From Anaerolineae bacterium (lineage in GTDB: Bacteria > Chloroflexota > Anaerolineae > B4-G1): a stretch of 26,004 bases of DNA. The notes below the pieces were generated by a model. It saw nothing but the letters and a program-made list of their open reading frames with translations. It searched no databases and was not told where the DNA came from. How positions within the stretch are numbered: the stretch's first letter is position 1; every line of letters starts with the position of its first letter. Shown in pieces: positions 1 through 8,077 of this stretch. The translations under genes were made by a program, and so were the position numbers. The stretch covers positions 1 through 26,004 of the forward strand of contig JAUWNP010000047.1 in NCBI GenBank assembly GCA_030612585.1. The letters run 5' to 3'.

Positions 1-71
1 TATTTGCGCTCGTAGGCACGTACACGTTCCTTCAGCGCGTGGAGGTCCTGAATAATGTCTTGCAGTTCCAT
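1..71 (-). CDS. Partial small protein, antitoxin-like N-terminus
   Basis: The minus strand opens with ATG at 71-69 and encodes [20 protein letters not shown] before running off the left edge after 23 codons. A GGGAG Shine-Dalgarno motif lies about 6 nt upstream, and a promoter-like TATAAT box lies further up. The charged amphipathic start resembles small Chloroflexota and cyanobacterial proteins that begin MEL..I..I..L and often precede a PIN-type or other toxin. That resemblance is from memory of the family and not from a search. The gene is divergent from the ABC gene. Because the rest is missing, the function is unproven, and it could equally be an unrelated small coiled-coil protein. Confidence 0.55.
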   Translation of the reverse strand, partial: MELQDIIQDLHALKERVRAYERK

Positions 72-94
72 TGCCCACTCCCTGTTCCAATCAG

Positions 95-123
95 ATTATA
101 CCGCTATCCCCGGCGCCGGGCAA
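95..123 (-). promoter_or_regulatory. Promoter of the leftward small gene with palindromic operator candidate
   Basis: On the minus strand TTGCCC (123-118) and TATAAT (100-95) are separated by exactly 17 nt. Expected transcription would start near position 88, just upstream of the Shine-Dalgarno motif. The perfect 12-bp palindrome CCCGGCGCCGGG (109-120) overlaps the -35 box and spacer. Repressor sites often sit there, including those of autoregulated toxin-antitoxin operons. The operator role is inference. Confidence 0.5.
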
Positions 124-167
124 GCCTCGCCCCCTTCAAACGATCACACTTCACGTTTCACGATCCA

Positions 168-1844
168 ATGATCCACCTCAACCATCTCACCTACACTTAC
201 CCCGACGCCCCTCACCCCGCGCTGGTCGACGTGACGCTGCACGTTGACAGGGGAGAATTCGTCCTCGTGGCCGGGCCGTCCGGTGCGGGCAAATCCACAC
301 TGCTGCGCTGCCTCAACGGGTTGGTGCCCCACTTCACCGGCGGTGTACTGAGTGGGAGCGCCACCGTCGCCGGTCACGACCCCATCGTCGAGGGGCCGCA
401 GGTGCTCAGCCGTATCGTCGGCTTCGTCTTTCAGGATCCCGAAGCCCAATTCGTCGTGGATCGGGTTGAGGACGAGATTGCCTTCGCGCTGGAGAACGGG
501 GCCGTTCCGCCCGACGAGATGGACGTACGCGTCGAGGAGACGCTGAAACTGCTGGACCTGACCCCGCTGCGCGACCGCCCGCTGGAGACACTCTCCGGCG
601 GCGAAAAGCAACGCGTCGCCATCGCTGCGGCGCTCGCACTCCGCCCGCGTATCCTCGTGCTCGATGAGCCCACCTCGCAACTCGACCCCCAGTCGGCCGA
701 GGATGTGCTGAGCGCACTGGTGCGCCTCAACCACGACCTGGGGCTGACAGTCATCCTGGCCGAACACCGGCTGGAGCGCGTCTTGCCCCACGCCGACCGC
801 CTGGTCTACCTGCCTCCCCCCCCAATAGGGGGGGGCAGGGGGGGGGTACTGAGCGGCCCGCCGCGCCACGTCCTGCGGCAGATGGACCTGACCCCACCGC
901 TGGTCACGCTGGGCAAGGCGCTAGGCTGGGAGCCGCTGCCGCTCACTATCGCGGAGGGACGTCTATTTGCTCAACCAGCGATCTCACGCAACACACAACA
1001 CGCAACACCTTGCCATTCGCAATTCGCCATTCGCAATTCGTTATTCGTTATTCGCAATCTGCATTTTGCCTACGACAGGGTGGATGTCCTGCATGGGGTC
1101 AACCTGGAGATAGCGCCTGGGGAATTGGTCACGTTGATGGGCCGCAACGGCTCCGGCAAGACCACGCTGCTCAAGTGCATCGTCGGGCTACTGCGGCCCC
1201 AGCGGGGGGAGATTCGGCTAGCGGGAGAGTCGCTCATCGGGCGGGAGACGGCCGGTATCTGCCGCAGCGTCGGCTACCTGCCCCAGGAGCCGGACGACCT
1301 CCTGTTTGCCGACACCGTCGCCGACGAACTGGCGGTCACGCTGCGCAACCACGGCCTTTTCGCTAGCCCCCCTATCGCCCCTGCCGACCTGCTGGACCGC
1401 CTGGGCCTGAGCGGTCTGGCCGCGTCCTACCCCCGCGACCTGAGCGTTGGTCAGCGGCAACGGGTGGCGCTAGGCGCGGTCACTGTGACCCGGCCCCATC
1501 TGCTCCTGCTCGACGAGCCCACACGCGGCTTAGACTACCCCGCCAAACGGGAACTGGTGCGCCTCCTGCGGGAGTGGCAGGCGGAGGGGGCGAGCGTGCT
1601 GCTCGTGACCCACGACGTCGAGTTGGTCGCGCAGGCGGCCGATCGGGTCGTGGTGCTCGACCAGGGCGAGGTCATCGCCGACGGCCCCCCGGCCGATGTA
1701 CTGACCGCTACCCCCCCCAGCCACCCTGAGGCGGAGGAGAGCCCCTTGTCGCTCTTCGCCCCGCAGGTGGCGCGGCTCTTCCCCGGCACTGGCTGGCTGA
1801 CCGCCGAGGACGCGCTGGCTGGGTTGAACGTCGCACCGCCGTGA
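168..1844 (+). CDS. ABC/ECF-type transporter ATPase with two fused ATPase domains
   Basis: Two complete ABC ATPase domains lie in one 558-residue chain. Domain 1 has Walker [10 protein letters not shown] (36-44), a Q-loop at FVFQDPEAQ, signature LSGGEKQR (142-149), Walker B ILVLDEP and H-loop AEHR. Domain 2 has Walker [10 protein letters not shown] (325-333), signature LSVGQRQR (425-432), Walker B LLLLDEP and H-loop VTHD. This is the EcfA/CbiO/YkoD arrangement that powers vitamin or cobalt uptake with EcfT and a substrate-binding S protein. Neither partner is in the window, so the substrate is unknown. The ATG at 168 fits the domain start better than an in-frame upstream start at 39, although no clear Shine-Dalgarno is visible. 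The linker holds two repeat-derived stretches: a C-run/G-run palindrome (about residues 215-230) and an ATTCGCAATTCG-type low-complexity segment (about 275-297). Confidence 0.88.
   Translation: MIHLNHLTYTYPDAPHPALVDVTLHVDRGEFVLVAGPSGAGKSTLLRCLNGLVPHFTGGVLSGSATVAGHDPIVEGPQVLSRIVGFVFQDPEAQFVVDRVEDEIAFALENGAVPPDEMDVRVEETLKLLDLTPLRDRPLETLSGGEKQRVAIAAALALRPRILVLDEPTSQLDPQSAEDVLSALVRLNHDLGLTVILAEHRLERVLPHADRLVYLPPPPIGGGRGGVLSGPPRHVLRQMDLTPPLVTLGKALGWEPLPLTIAEGRLFAQPAISRNTQHATPCHSQFAIRNSLFVIRNLHFAYDRVDVLHGVNLEIAPGELVTLMGRNGSGKTTLLKCIVGLLRPQRGEIRLAGESLIGRETAGICRSVGYLPQEPDDLLFADTVADELAVTLRNHGLFASPPIAPADLLDRLGLSGLAASYPRDLSVGQRQRVALGAVTVTRPHLLLLDEPTRGLDYPAKRELVRLLREWQAEGASVLLVTHDVELVAQAADRVVVLDQGEVIADGPPADVLTATPPSHPEAEESPLSLFAPQVARLFPGTGWLTAEDALAGLNVAPP
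810..847 (+). repeat. In-frame C-run/G-run palindrome inside the ABC ATPase gene
   Basis: CTGCC followed by a run of C, the loop AATA, a run of G and then GGCAG forms a near-perfect hairpin. It is read in frame as a proline-rich then glycine-rich peptide just after the H-loop region of ATPase domain 1. No ABC motif is interrupted. Confidence 0.65.
983..1064 (+). repeat. In-frame low-complexity repeat in the interdomain linker of the ABC ATPase
   Basis: An AACACACAACACGCAACACC tract is followed by repeated CATTCGCAATTCG and TTATTCG units. It is translated in frame as a linker rich in N, H, Q and F. It is much lower in GC than its flanks and lies exactly between ATPase domains 1 and 2, so it is probably an inserted repeat that is tolerated because it falls in a linker. 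Confidence 0.65.
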
Positions 1845-2000
1845 ATAGGCGGTGGTGGGTATCTTTTCAATACCTTGGGGTAAGGGCAGCGTAGGGCGGT
1901 TTTGCTAACCGCCACAGGGTCGGATAGCAAATCCGACCTACTTTCGCCCCACCTTTTTGAGAAGATACGGTGGTGGGTTACCGTGAATAGGCGGTGGTGG
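1839..2000. repeat. Cloverleaf-like MITE/REP element bounded by 20-bp direct repeats
   Basis: An exact 20-bp direct repeat lies at 1839-1858 and 1981-2000; the first copy includes the ABC stop codon. Inside are imperfect terminal inverted repeats GTATCTTTTCAA (1859-1870) and TTGAGAAGATAC (1957-1968), matching at 11 of 12 positions. The core has a closing stem GTAGG/CCTAC (1891-1895 and 1937-1941) around two hairpins: GCGGTT-ttgct-AACCGC (1896-1912) and GTCGGAT-agcaa-ATCCGAC (1919-1937). It fills the space between two convergent genes and could also act as a bidirectional terminator. No transposase is encoded, so it would be non-autonomous. Confidence 0.7.
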
Positions 2001-2007
2001 CGCGTTT

Positions 2008-2034
2008 GCCCAGCACCGGCGCTTCAGGCCGGTA
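2008..2034 (+). repeat. Dispersed palindromic repeat, intergenic copy
   Basis: CACCGGC-like arms around the loop GCTTCAG form a 7-bp hairpin with one terminal mismatch. Positions 2008-2033 match 14909-14934, inside the HAD phosphatase gene, at 25 of 26 bases. Here the repeat lies between convergent genes. Confidence 0.75.
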
Positions 2035-2048
2035 CGGCCCATGCACTC

Positions 2049-4619
2049 TCACTCCTCCACGACCTCAATCCCCAGTTGCCGGAAAGCTTCCTGGATCTTG
2101 TCCTCGTACTCCTGCTCGGAGATCGCCCCCTGTTCGGCTGCCAACACAACCTCTAGCCGGTCGAATCTGTGCTGGAGCAAGTACATCACTCCCATCAGGC
2201 CGGAGACCTTGCCCTTCGGCACGGTGAACTGAAGCCGGAGGTGCCGCCGGGGGAGCCCAGGCACGGGCTTGAGGCCTGCTGTGTCGGCACCCTCGGATAC
2301 CTCCCCAACGGCCGTAAGACCAGGCTGCCGGATGGTTGTATCCACGTCCGCCGGGGGGTGGTAGGTTGTACGCTCCGCTTCTGCCGCCTGCTGGGCCTGG
2401 CAAACCTCGGCCCGGATGATGACCTCGCTGCCCGCCAGCCCGACAAACGGCTCCTGCTTGAAGTAGCGGCATACGGGCCGGTCGTCCTCCAGCGATCCCA
2501 GCCCAAACAACCCCTGGCGCACCCCTTCGGCGATCCCCTCCTCCCACGCCTCCCGGCTGACGACCCGCATCTCCCCCGGCGTCCGCAGCCCGGCCTGGGC
2601 CAATTGCTCGGTCAGCACATACTCCTGCTCTGTGAGGTAACGCTTCTTGATGACCAGGGGCACGATGCGCTCCGATATTTCCCCGTCCAGGCGCAGTTTG
2701 TCGTACACTTCCTCGTCCAGCGGCTTGTCCTCTCCATACGTGGGGATGCCCAGGTCGAGTTCCTTCAGTCCGTCGCGGGCAGGGATGAAGAGTTGCCGGT
2801 AGGTGCGGCGCACGGCCTCGGCCAGGTCGCCACGGGCTTTTTTCAGGCCCTGCTTGATCTCTTTCTGCTGGTCCGTGGTGAGGCTGAGAGTCGCGTCTTC
2901 TGCCAATGTCTCGTAGGCCAGGCTCTTGCGCATCAACATCTCCAAGGCGAGCCGTTCGTTCTCCAGCGCCACCAGGAAGAAGGGGGTATTACAATGGACA
3001 CGGGGAATGGTCCCTTTCTGCTTCAAGATGGCTCCCATCAGCCTGTCGTCCCGTTCCTGCAGGAGGATCAGTTTCAGATCAGGCGTGTCGGGGATATCGG
3101 CGTCGGAGGTGGGCCATAAGAAGACCTTGAGCCGCCGTCCGCCTACGCGAGTCTTTAGCAGAGCCTCTTCCTCAACCGCGATCTCGCCCGGCTCGATGTT
3201 CTCCATCCGGGTGAGGAGAATGCGGTTCAGGTTGGGCTGGTTGGTGAAAAAGTACTTGCCGCTCTGTTGTTGCACGTAGAAAAGATGGCGGCCCTTCAGC
3301 AGTTCGACCGCCTCGGCGACCACGCTGGCCGGGTTGCTGGTGGTGGTGGCACTGCGCTTGACCTCGCCCAGCGTGGCCCCCCGCTCAACGCCGCCAGAGA
3401 AGGAGTAGAGAAAGATGGCGGTAGCCACCCGCGTCCCCAACCGCAATCCCTGGTAGGCCGCGCCCAGTTCGCCGTCCACCTTGCGGGCTCCGGCCTCCTG
3501 CCCGGTGACGTCGGCGGCGATGACGCTATCGTACTCGGGACCGATGTGCTTGAGCAATTCGCGGCGCACCTCCTGGTTGGCCAGGTCAAAGTCGGCCAGC
3601 GTGATGTAGGGCAGTTCCCGCTCCTTAAGAGCGTGGATGACGAGGGAAAGAAGCCGCAGCACGCCCCGGGTGCGCTGGAAACTGGTGAAACTGCCCCAAC
3701 GCTGGTACAGGATGTCCACCACCTCCGGCAGGAAGGGGTAGGAGACCTCGAAGCGCTGGCGATACTCCGATGGCTCCACTCCCGCCGGCAGCAGTGATTC
3801 TCCAATGGCGTAGTCCAGGAACTCACCCACGACCTCCTGCATCCGCTTATCGTCCACTGAGGAGAAGAGACGGCGGCGGATGACCTGGGTGATCTCGTGC
3901 TCCTGCACCGGGGTGTAGATCTTTTCCACGCGCCCAGCCACCTTTTGGAGTTGGCGGAACAGTTTCTCCGCCCCCTCGTCGTAGTGTTCCAACACGCTGG
4001 AGGGCAGGGTGACGGCCAGGCAAACCCGTTCCAGGGTGCTGGCGGCCTCGGTCAGTTCCTGGAGGAAGGCGAGGGTCTGGGCAGAAAGGGTGCTGGAGCC
4101 CACCGGCACGCCGGCGGCTTTGGTGGCGTACTCCAGAACCTCGTCCATCAGGATGAGCAGCGGTTGGTGGGCCTCCAGGAGTGCCCGCAGTGCCTCACGA
4201 CCGGGTGCCGTCGAGCCCTCGAACCCGGCGCGGCTGCCGGTGAGTTGCTGGGCAATCTGGCCCCATAAGGTATCGGTGGGGGCCATCGGCGTGCCCACGA
4301 CGATGACTCGATTGGCACCCCACTCGGCCGCCTTGTGGTACATGGCGATGAGGGCGTGGGTCTTGCCGCCGCCAAAGGGGGTCTGGATCTGGATGACGGG
4401 ATCGCCACCTTCGCCGCGCAGCCGCTTTTCGACCACGGCCAGCAGATTGGTCAGCCCCTCGGTCTGGTAGGTCTTTTGGAAGAAGCGGGTGGGGTCACGG
4501 TACTCGTCGGGGGCGCGGCCCTTGTGCACCTCCCACAGGTCGGCAGCGAAGACGTCCAGCGTCAGCCGTCCGGCCAGGATGTCCTCGTGTGGTACGGCAA
4601 TCGTGTGAAATGCGGTCAT
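2049..4619 (-). CDS. DUF499-family AAA ATPase of an anti-phage/restriction-like operon
   Basis: This 857-residue protein begins MTAFHTIAVPHEDILAGRL at ATG 4619-4617, with GGGAGGTG upstream as Shine-Dalgarno. A longer in-frame start at 4703 would read through the upstream CACGGAT repeats and is unlikely. Walker A is TPFGGGKTHAL (80-90) and Walker B is PLLILMDEVLEYA (153-165), the pattern of DUF499 ATPases. These are found beside DUF1156 methyltransferases and SNF2 helicases in defence islands. A likely role is an ATP-driven motor or regulator acting with the methyltransferase, but its biochemistry is not established. The C-terminal part ends in an acidic helix after a conserved-looking block at FTVPKGKVSGLMGVMYLLQ. 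It is the last gene of the leftward operon, separated from DUF1156 only by the GxxExxY cassette. A possible in-frame palindromic repeat lies near 2262-2285. Confidence 0.88.
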   Translation of the reverse strand: MTAFHTIAVPHEDILAGRLTLDVFAADLWEVHKGRAPDEYRDPTRFFQKTYQTEGLTNLLAVVEKRLRGEGGDPVIQIQTPFGGGKTHALIAMYHKAAEWGANRVIVVGTPMAPTDTLWGQIAQQLTGSRAGFEGSTAPGREALRALLEAHQPLLILMDEVLEYATKAAGVPVGSSTLSAQTLAFLQELTEAASTLERVCLAVTLPSSVLEHYDEGAEKLFRQLQKVAGRVEKIYTPVQEHEITQVIRRRLFSSVDDKRMQEVVGEFLDYAIGESLLPAGVEPSEYRQRFEVSYPFLPEVVDILYQRWGSFTSFQRTRGVLRLLSLVIHALKERELPYITLADFDLANQEVRRELLKHIGPEYDSVIAADVTGQEAGARKVDGELGAAYQGLRLGTRVATAIFLYSFSGGVERGATLGEVKRSATTTSNPASVVAEAVELLKGRHLFYVQQQSGKYFFTNQPNLNRILLTRMENIEPGEIAVEEEALLKTRVGGRRLKVFLWPTSDADIPDTPDLKLILLQERDDRLMGAILKQKGTIPRVHCNTPFFLVALENERLALEMLMRKSLAYETLAEDATLSLTTDQQKEIKQGLKKARGDLAEAVRRTYRQLFIPARDGLKELDLGIPTYGEDKPLDEEVYDKLRLDGEISERIVPLVIKKRYLTEQEYVLTEQLAQAGLRTPGEMRVVSREAWEEGIAEGVRQGLFGLGSLEDDRPVCRYFKQEPFVGLAGSEVIIRAEVCQAQQAAEAERTTYHPPADVDTTIRQPGLTAVGEVSEGADTAGLKPVPGLPRRHLRLQFTVPKGKVSGLMGVMYLLQHRFDRLEVVLAAEQGAISEQEYEDKIQEAFRQLGIEVVEE

Positions 4620-4642
4620 CGTTTCACCTCCCGATACAGAAT

Positions 4643-4732
4643 AGAACACGGATGAACGCGGATGCGACGGATGAGCACGGATTTTTTGTAAGAATCTGTG
4701 CAAATCCGTTCTATCCGTGTCATCCGTGTTCT
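4643..4732. repeat. CACGGAT repeat tract, left flank of the GxxExxY cassette
   Basis: Degenerate units of GAACACGGATG run rightwards from 4643, then switch to the complementary orientation (CATCCGTGTTCT at 4721-4732). The whole tract is an imperfect inverted repeat beginning AGAACACGGATG and ending CATCCGTGTTCT. It abuts the Shine-Dalgarno region of the DUF499 gene. The unit length and irregular spacing do not fit CRISPR. Confidence 0.8.
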
Positions 4733-4739
4733 AATCTCG

Positions 4740-5114
4740 TCACTTCCTGTCATTGGTAAAGATTCTGCGGGCGAATTCTGGCTTGGGGCCGAAGTTGAGC
4801 AAAAGTCCTACTTCTACCTCGGTGGCCTTGAGGTAGTTGAGAAGTTGTGCGGCGTGCGCCGGGCACAGGCTCTCGGCAGCCTTTATTTCCACAATGACGC
4901 AGCCTTCTACCACCAGATCGGCCAAGTACTCCCCTACGAGACAACCGTCGTAGTACACCTTGATAGGCATTTGCTGACTAACCTTGAGTCCAAGTTTTGT
5001 CAACTCGTGGACCAGGGCGTTCTCATAGACCTTCTCCAGAAAGCCATAGCCCAGGGTGTTGTACACCGTGTAGAAAGCCTTAATAATCGCTCCTGTGATT
5101 TCCTCGTGTAGCAT
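4740..5114 (-). CDS. GxxExxY protein, PD-(D/E)XK nuclease-like
   Basis: This 124-residue protein starts at ATG 5114-5112, preceded by AGGAGG at 5-nt spacing. That beats the in-frame GTG at 5138, which lies in the repeat. The family motif GxxExxY is GFLEKVY (24-30). A PD-(D/E)XK-like core follows: D66 in the strand YLADLVVEG, then E76-I-K78 in VIVEIKA. The rest reads LLNYLKATEVEVGLLLNFGP, typical of the family, whose length is normally about 120-130 residues. The biological role of GxxExxY proteins is unknown and nuclease activity is only predicted from the fold. The gene lies in the same direction as the operon but is bounded on both sides by CACGGAT repeat tracts. It therefore looks like an independently inserted cassette rather than an original operon member. 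Confidence 0.88.
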   Translation of the reverse strand: MLHEEITGAIIKAFYTVYNTLGYGFLEKVYENALVHELTKLGLKVSQQMPIKVYYDGCLVGEYLADLVVEGCVIVEIKAAESLCPAHAAQLLNYLKATEVEVGLLLNFGPKPEFARRIFTNDRK

Positions 5115-5131
5115 CTTTGCCTCCTCTGAAT

Positions 5132-5291
5132 GGAACACGGATTTAACGGATTGTACAGATTTACACAGATTCTATCTTTTTAATCCGTGCGAATCCGTGT
5201 CATCCGTGTTCATCCGTGTTCTACTCCAGTTTTCTTCAATCCGCGAGAATCCGTCTCATCCGTGTCATCCGTGTTCTATCCATCCGTGTTC
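5132..5291. repeat. CACGGAT repeat tract, right flank of the GxxExxY cassette
   Basis: GAACACGGAT (5133-5142) and related units are followed by many copies of ATCCGTG and CATCCGTGTTC in the opposite orientation, ending at 5291. The last unit overlaps the TAG stop codon of the DUF1156 gene (5293-5291 on the minus strand). The methyltransferase therefore appears to end on the repeat itself. It is the same family as the tract at 4643-4732. Confidence 0.8.
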
Positions 5292-8077
5292 TATTTCTCC
5301 CACAACCTCCCCTGTTGCCCCGCCTTCCCCACCTCCTCCCGCACTCTCTCACGCCCGACGAGGAAGCCGTCGAGTAGTTTCTTCTCCTTGCTCTCGTTGG
5401 GCAGGGTCTCAGAGACGGCCTGGGCGACGCGGTAGAAGGCTTCGCTGCGACCGTAGCCGCTGGTCACCAGCACCTGCACCAGTTCCTCCCGCCGCCCTTT
5501 TTCCCACAGCAGGAGCACGCGGTGCAGGACGTCAATCAGTTCGCGGGTGTCGTCTTTCTCAAGGTCGTCCAGTTTGCGACGCTGCGGCCCCAGGAGGCGG
5601 ACGAACTCGCGCTCCTTGCTGACGAAGCCGCGCCGGCCCCACTCCCGCGCCAGGTCCACGCCGCAGGACTGGGCCAGTTTGCGGGCCTCGTCGAAGGGGA
5701 CGCGGGCCTCGCCATAGTTCCAGCGCCAGAGGACGTAGAGGCGGGTCAGGTCGCTGACCTCGCCGGTGAAACCATCCTGCAGGATCTGGCGCACGGCGTA
5801 GTCGGTGGCGATGGTGCGCACGTCCTGCAGGAGGCGGTCGGCGCGGACGACGTTGCCCTCATAGTCCATCACCTGCTCGTATTTGCCAAAGACCTCAATG
5901 GCCGAACCGATGGCGGCGATGAAGAAATCGGCCCCGCCGATGCCTTCCTCCCAGAGGCGCTGCAGTTTGCGGTCCAGGTGCTGGCGCAGTTCCTCCCGCA
6001 CTTCGTTGTAGAAGCCGGTGGGCTGGCGGGCCATCTTACGAGCGACGATGTAGATGGAGGAAGCCAGAGTAGCAGACCCCTGTGCCCGCAGCCGGGCTTT
6101 CATCTCGGTGCGGAGCGGCCAAGCGCCGGTCACCACCAAACCGGAGTCCAGCAGGGCATTGATGACCGTCTCCCAGCCTTCCGTGGTTTTGTAGGCATAG
6201 ACGACGACAGTAACGCCGCCGGGTTTGAGGACACGGTGGGTCTCCTGAAGGGCTCGCTTGAGATTCTCCTCGAAGAAGCGTTTACCTTCTTCCCGTCCCT
6301 CTTCGCCGTGAGAGTAGGCAACGATTTCGTTTGCCTTGGGAGTGAGGGGAGTAGAAAAAAGCTCCGGGTATAGGTGCCCCACCGTGCGCTTGAGCCAGAC
6401 ATAGAAAAAGTCTGAGAGGTACGAGTAGGGCACGTTGTCGTAGTAAGGTGGATCGGTAAGGACAGCATCGAAATAGCCGTCAGGGTAGGGAAGTTGGGTG
6501 GCGGAAGATTGAGTGACAGTACCTGGGACAAAAGCGACAGTGGCTGATTCCGTTGCCCTCAAAATCTGCCTATGCATACTTTCCCAAGTGCCCGTGAGTA
6601 TAGGCGATAGCAGATTTAGCTCCGCATAATCCCACGCCATTGGCAACGCCTGACGAGCAAAGGTATTCGGTATAAACTCCCACTGCGGGTGCCAGCGACA
6701 TAACCCGGTTTCGAAGTCTGTCATTCGCGATGTGATCAACGCCAGATAGGTTGCCACAGCTTTGGTAAACTCTGGATGCACCCCTTCCTCCACCATCTGC
6801 TCGTGGGCTTGGCGTACCTTCTCGGCGAAGGTGATGAGGGCCAGTTTCTGCCGGGTGTTAAACAGGGAACCCCAATCATTCATCCCGTAGACCCACACAT
6901 TGATAACACCGAAGACCACCGGGACCCGTGTTAGCGGCTCATCCGGCACGGGATCAAGGCCCCATTTCAATATCAGGCGCTCGCGCTTCTCCTGGAGAGA
7001 CAGTTCCGCTGAGCAGAAGGTATGGTCGTCCACCGCCACCGCCAAACGGTAGGTCTTGCCACGGCGTTTGGGGTGGTGCAGCACCACCGCCACCATCCGC
7101 TGCCCAGCCTTCTCCTCCTGGAAGAGACGGCGGGTCGTCTCAGCGGCCACCACCGCTCCGCACACGGGGCAGGTCGCCACAGCGCGGCGGACGGTGCCTA
7201 CCTTAGGATCAAACCCCTCCGGCCAGGGAGCGTACCCGTCACCTACGATGCGGAAGGTCACCATTCCACCTGTGGCCTCTGGATAGAGCGCCACCTGCTT
7301 TTTCGGCTTCTTCGCCAGCCAGAACTGGCGCATCAAGGGGATCTCAGCGCCGCAGGCGGGGTTCTGGCAGGGGATGGTTCGCGCCCAGATGTAGCCCACC
7401 GGGATACTGCCGTCGGGATCGGGCGGGTAGAAGCGAGCCAACTCCTTCCGCGCCTCCTCCAGCACCCAGTCCCCCCACTTCTTCACCGCCTCCAGCAGCG
7501 GGTTGACGGTGCGCTTCTCCGTCATCATCTTCCCAAAGAGATCGCTTGTCTCCTCTCGTTCCACCGGTCGGCCAAACTTCTGGGGGTACTCCAGCGTGGC
7601 CTTGAGGATGAGAACAGCCACCGGGTTGTAGTCGCTGGCGTAGGTCTCGCAGCCCAGGCGCAGCGCCTCCAGCGGGATCGCCCCACCACCGGCGAAGGGG
7701 TCCAGCACGCGCGGGCGGGGGGCGCGCCCGGCCTCGATATCCTCCACGGTGACCTGTTCGCCCCGCTCGGCGCTCAAGCGTTCAGCATGGGCCTCCAGGA
7801 TGTCACGGCGGGCTTTTTCCAGGATGGAAGGGTTGAGCGAGTTTTCCCACTTGCTCATCTCGACGATGAAATCTCGCTGCTTTTGCCACTGGGTGACGTC
7901 GTCGGTCGCGGGGGTCAGAGCGGCGTAAGCGGTGGCGCGGGAGGAGGCCAGGGGACGCCGCGCCCACCAGATGTGCAGCGTACAGATGTGGCCGTGGCGG
8001 ATGTTCTTCTCCTTGGCCGAAATGGCGCTCACTTCTTTGACGGGGAATGATTCCTCGATGAAACGGCGGTCGGTCAT
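5291..8077 (-). CDS. DUF1156 DNA methyltransferase (probable adenine-specific)
   Basis: The 928-residue protein starts with the DUF1156 signature: RRFIEESFPVKEVS, then HICTLHIWWARRPLASSRAT. The AdoMet-binding motif is DPFAGGGAIPLEA (126-138). The catalytic motif is TDPPYYDNVPYSYLSDFFYVW (near residue 541), indicating an amino-methyltransferase. CxxxxC and CxxC pairs around the middle suggest zinc-binding knuckles in the insert between the two motifs. The ATG at 8077 overlaps the previous stop as ATGA and has AAGGAGA upstream, so the start is secure. Such enzymes occur with DUF499 ATPases and DUF3883 helicases in defence islands and probably mark self DNA. The target sequence cannot be read from the gene. 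The stop codon coincides with the edge of a repeat tract, so the native C-terminus may have been altered. Confidence 0.9.
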   Translation of the reverse strand: MTDRRFIEESFPVKEVSAISAKEKNIRHGHICTLHIWWARRPLASSRATAYAALTPATDDVTQWQKQRDFIVEMSKWENSLNPSILEKARRDILEAHAERLSAERGEQVTVEDIEAGRAPRPRVLDPFAGGGAIPLEALRLGCETYASDYNPVAVLILKATLEYPQKFGRPVEREETSDLFGKMMTEKRTVNPLLEAVKKWGDWVLEEARKELARFYPPDPDGSIPVGYIWARTIPCQNPACGAEIPLMRQFWLAKKPKKQVALYPEATGGMVTFRIVGDGYAPWPEGFDPKVGTVRRAVATCPVCGAVVAAETTRRLFQEEKAGQRMVAVVLHHPKRRGKTYRLAVAVDDHTFCSAELSLQEKRERLILKWGLDPVPDEPLTRVPVVFGVINVWVYGMNDWGSLFNTRQKLALITFAEKVRQAHEQMVEEGVHPEFTKAVATYLALITSRMTDFETGLCRWHPQWEFIPNTFARQALPMAWDYAELNLLSPILTGTWESMHRQILRATESATVAFVPGTVTQSSATQLPYPDGYFDAVLTDPPYYDNVPYSYLSDFFYVWLKRTVGHLYPELFSTPLTPKANEIVAYSHGEEGREEGKRFFEENLKRALQETHRVLKPGGVTVVVYAYKTTEGWETVINALLDSGLVVTGAWPLRTEMKARLRAQGSATLASSIYIVARKMARQPTGFYNEVREELRQHLDRKLQRLWEEGIGGADFFIAAIGSAIEVFGKYEQVMDYEGNVVRADRLLQDVRTIATDYAVRQILQDGFTGEVSDLTRLYVLWRWNYGEARVPFDEARKLAQSCGVDLAREWGRRGFVSKEREFVRLLGPQRRKLDDLEKDDTRELIDVLHRVLLLWEKGRREELVQVLVTSGYGRSEAFYRVAQAVSETLPNESKEKKLLDGFLVGRERVREEVGKAGQQGRLWEK

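Noticed and set aside
810..847. C-run/G-run tract as a sequencing or assembly artefact
   Set aside because: The gene stays in frame on both sides and the tract forms a perfect palindrome, so a real repeat is the better explanation, though homopolymer length is uncertain.
4643..5291. CACGGAT tracts considered as a CRISPR array
   Set aside because: Units are short, degenerate and change orientation; spacers are irregular and no cas gene is present.
7022..8050. 342-codon plus-strand open frame
   Set aside because: It is antisense to the DUF1156 methyltransferase N-terminal half and shows no family motif.
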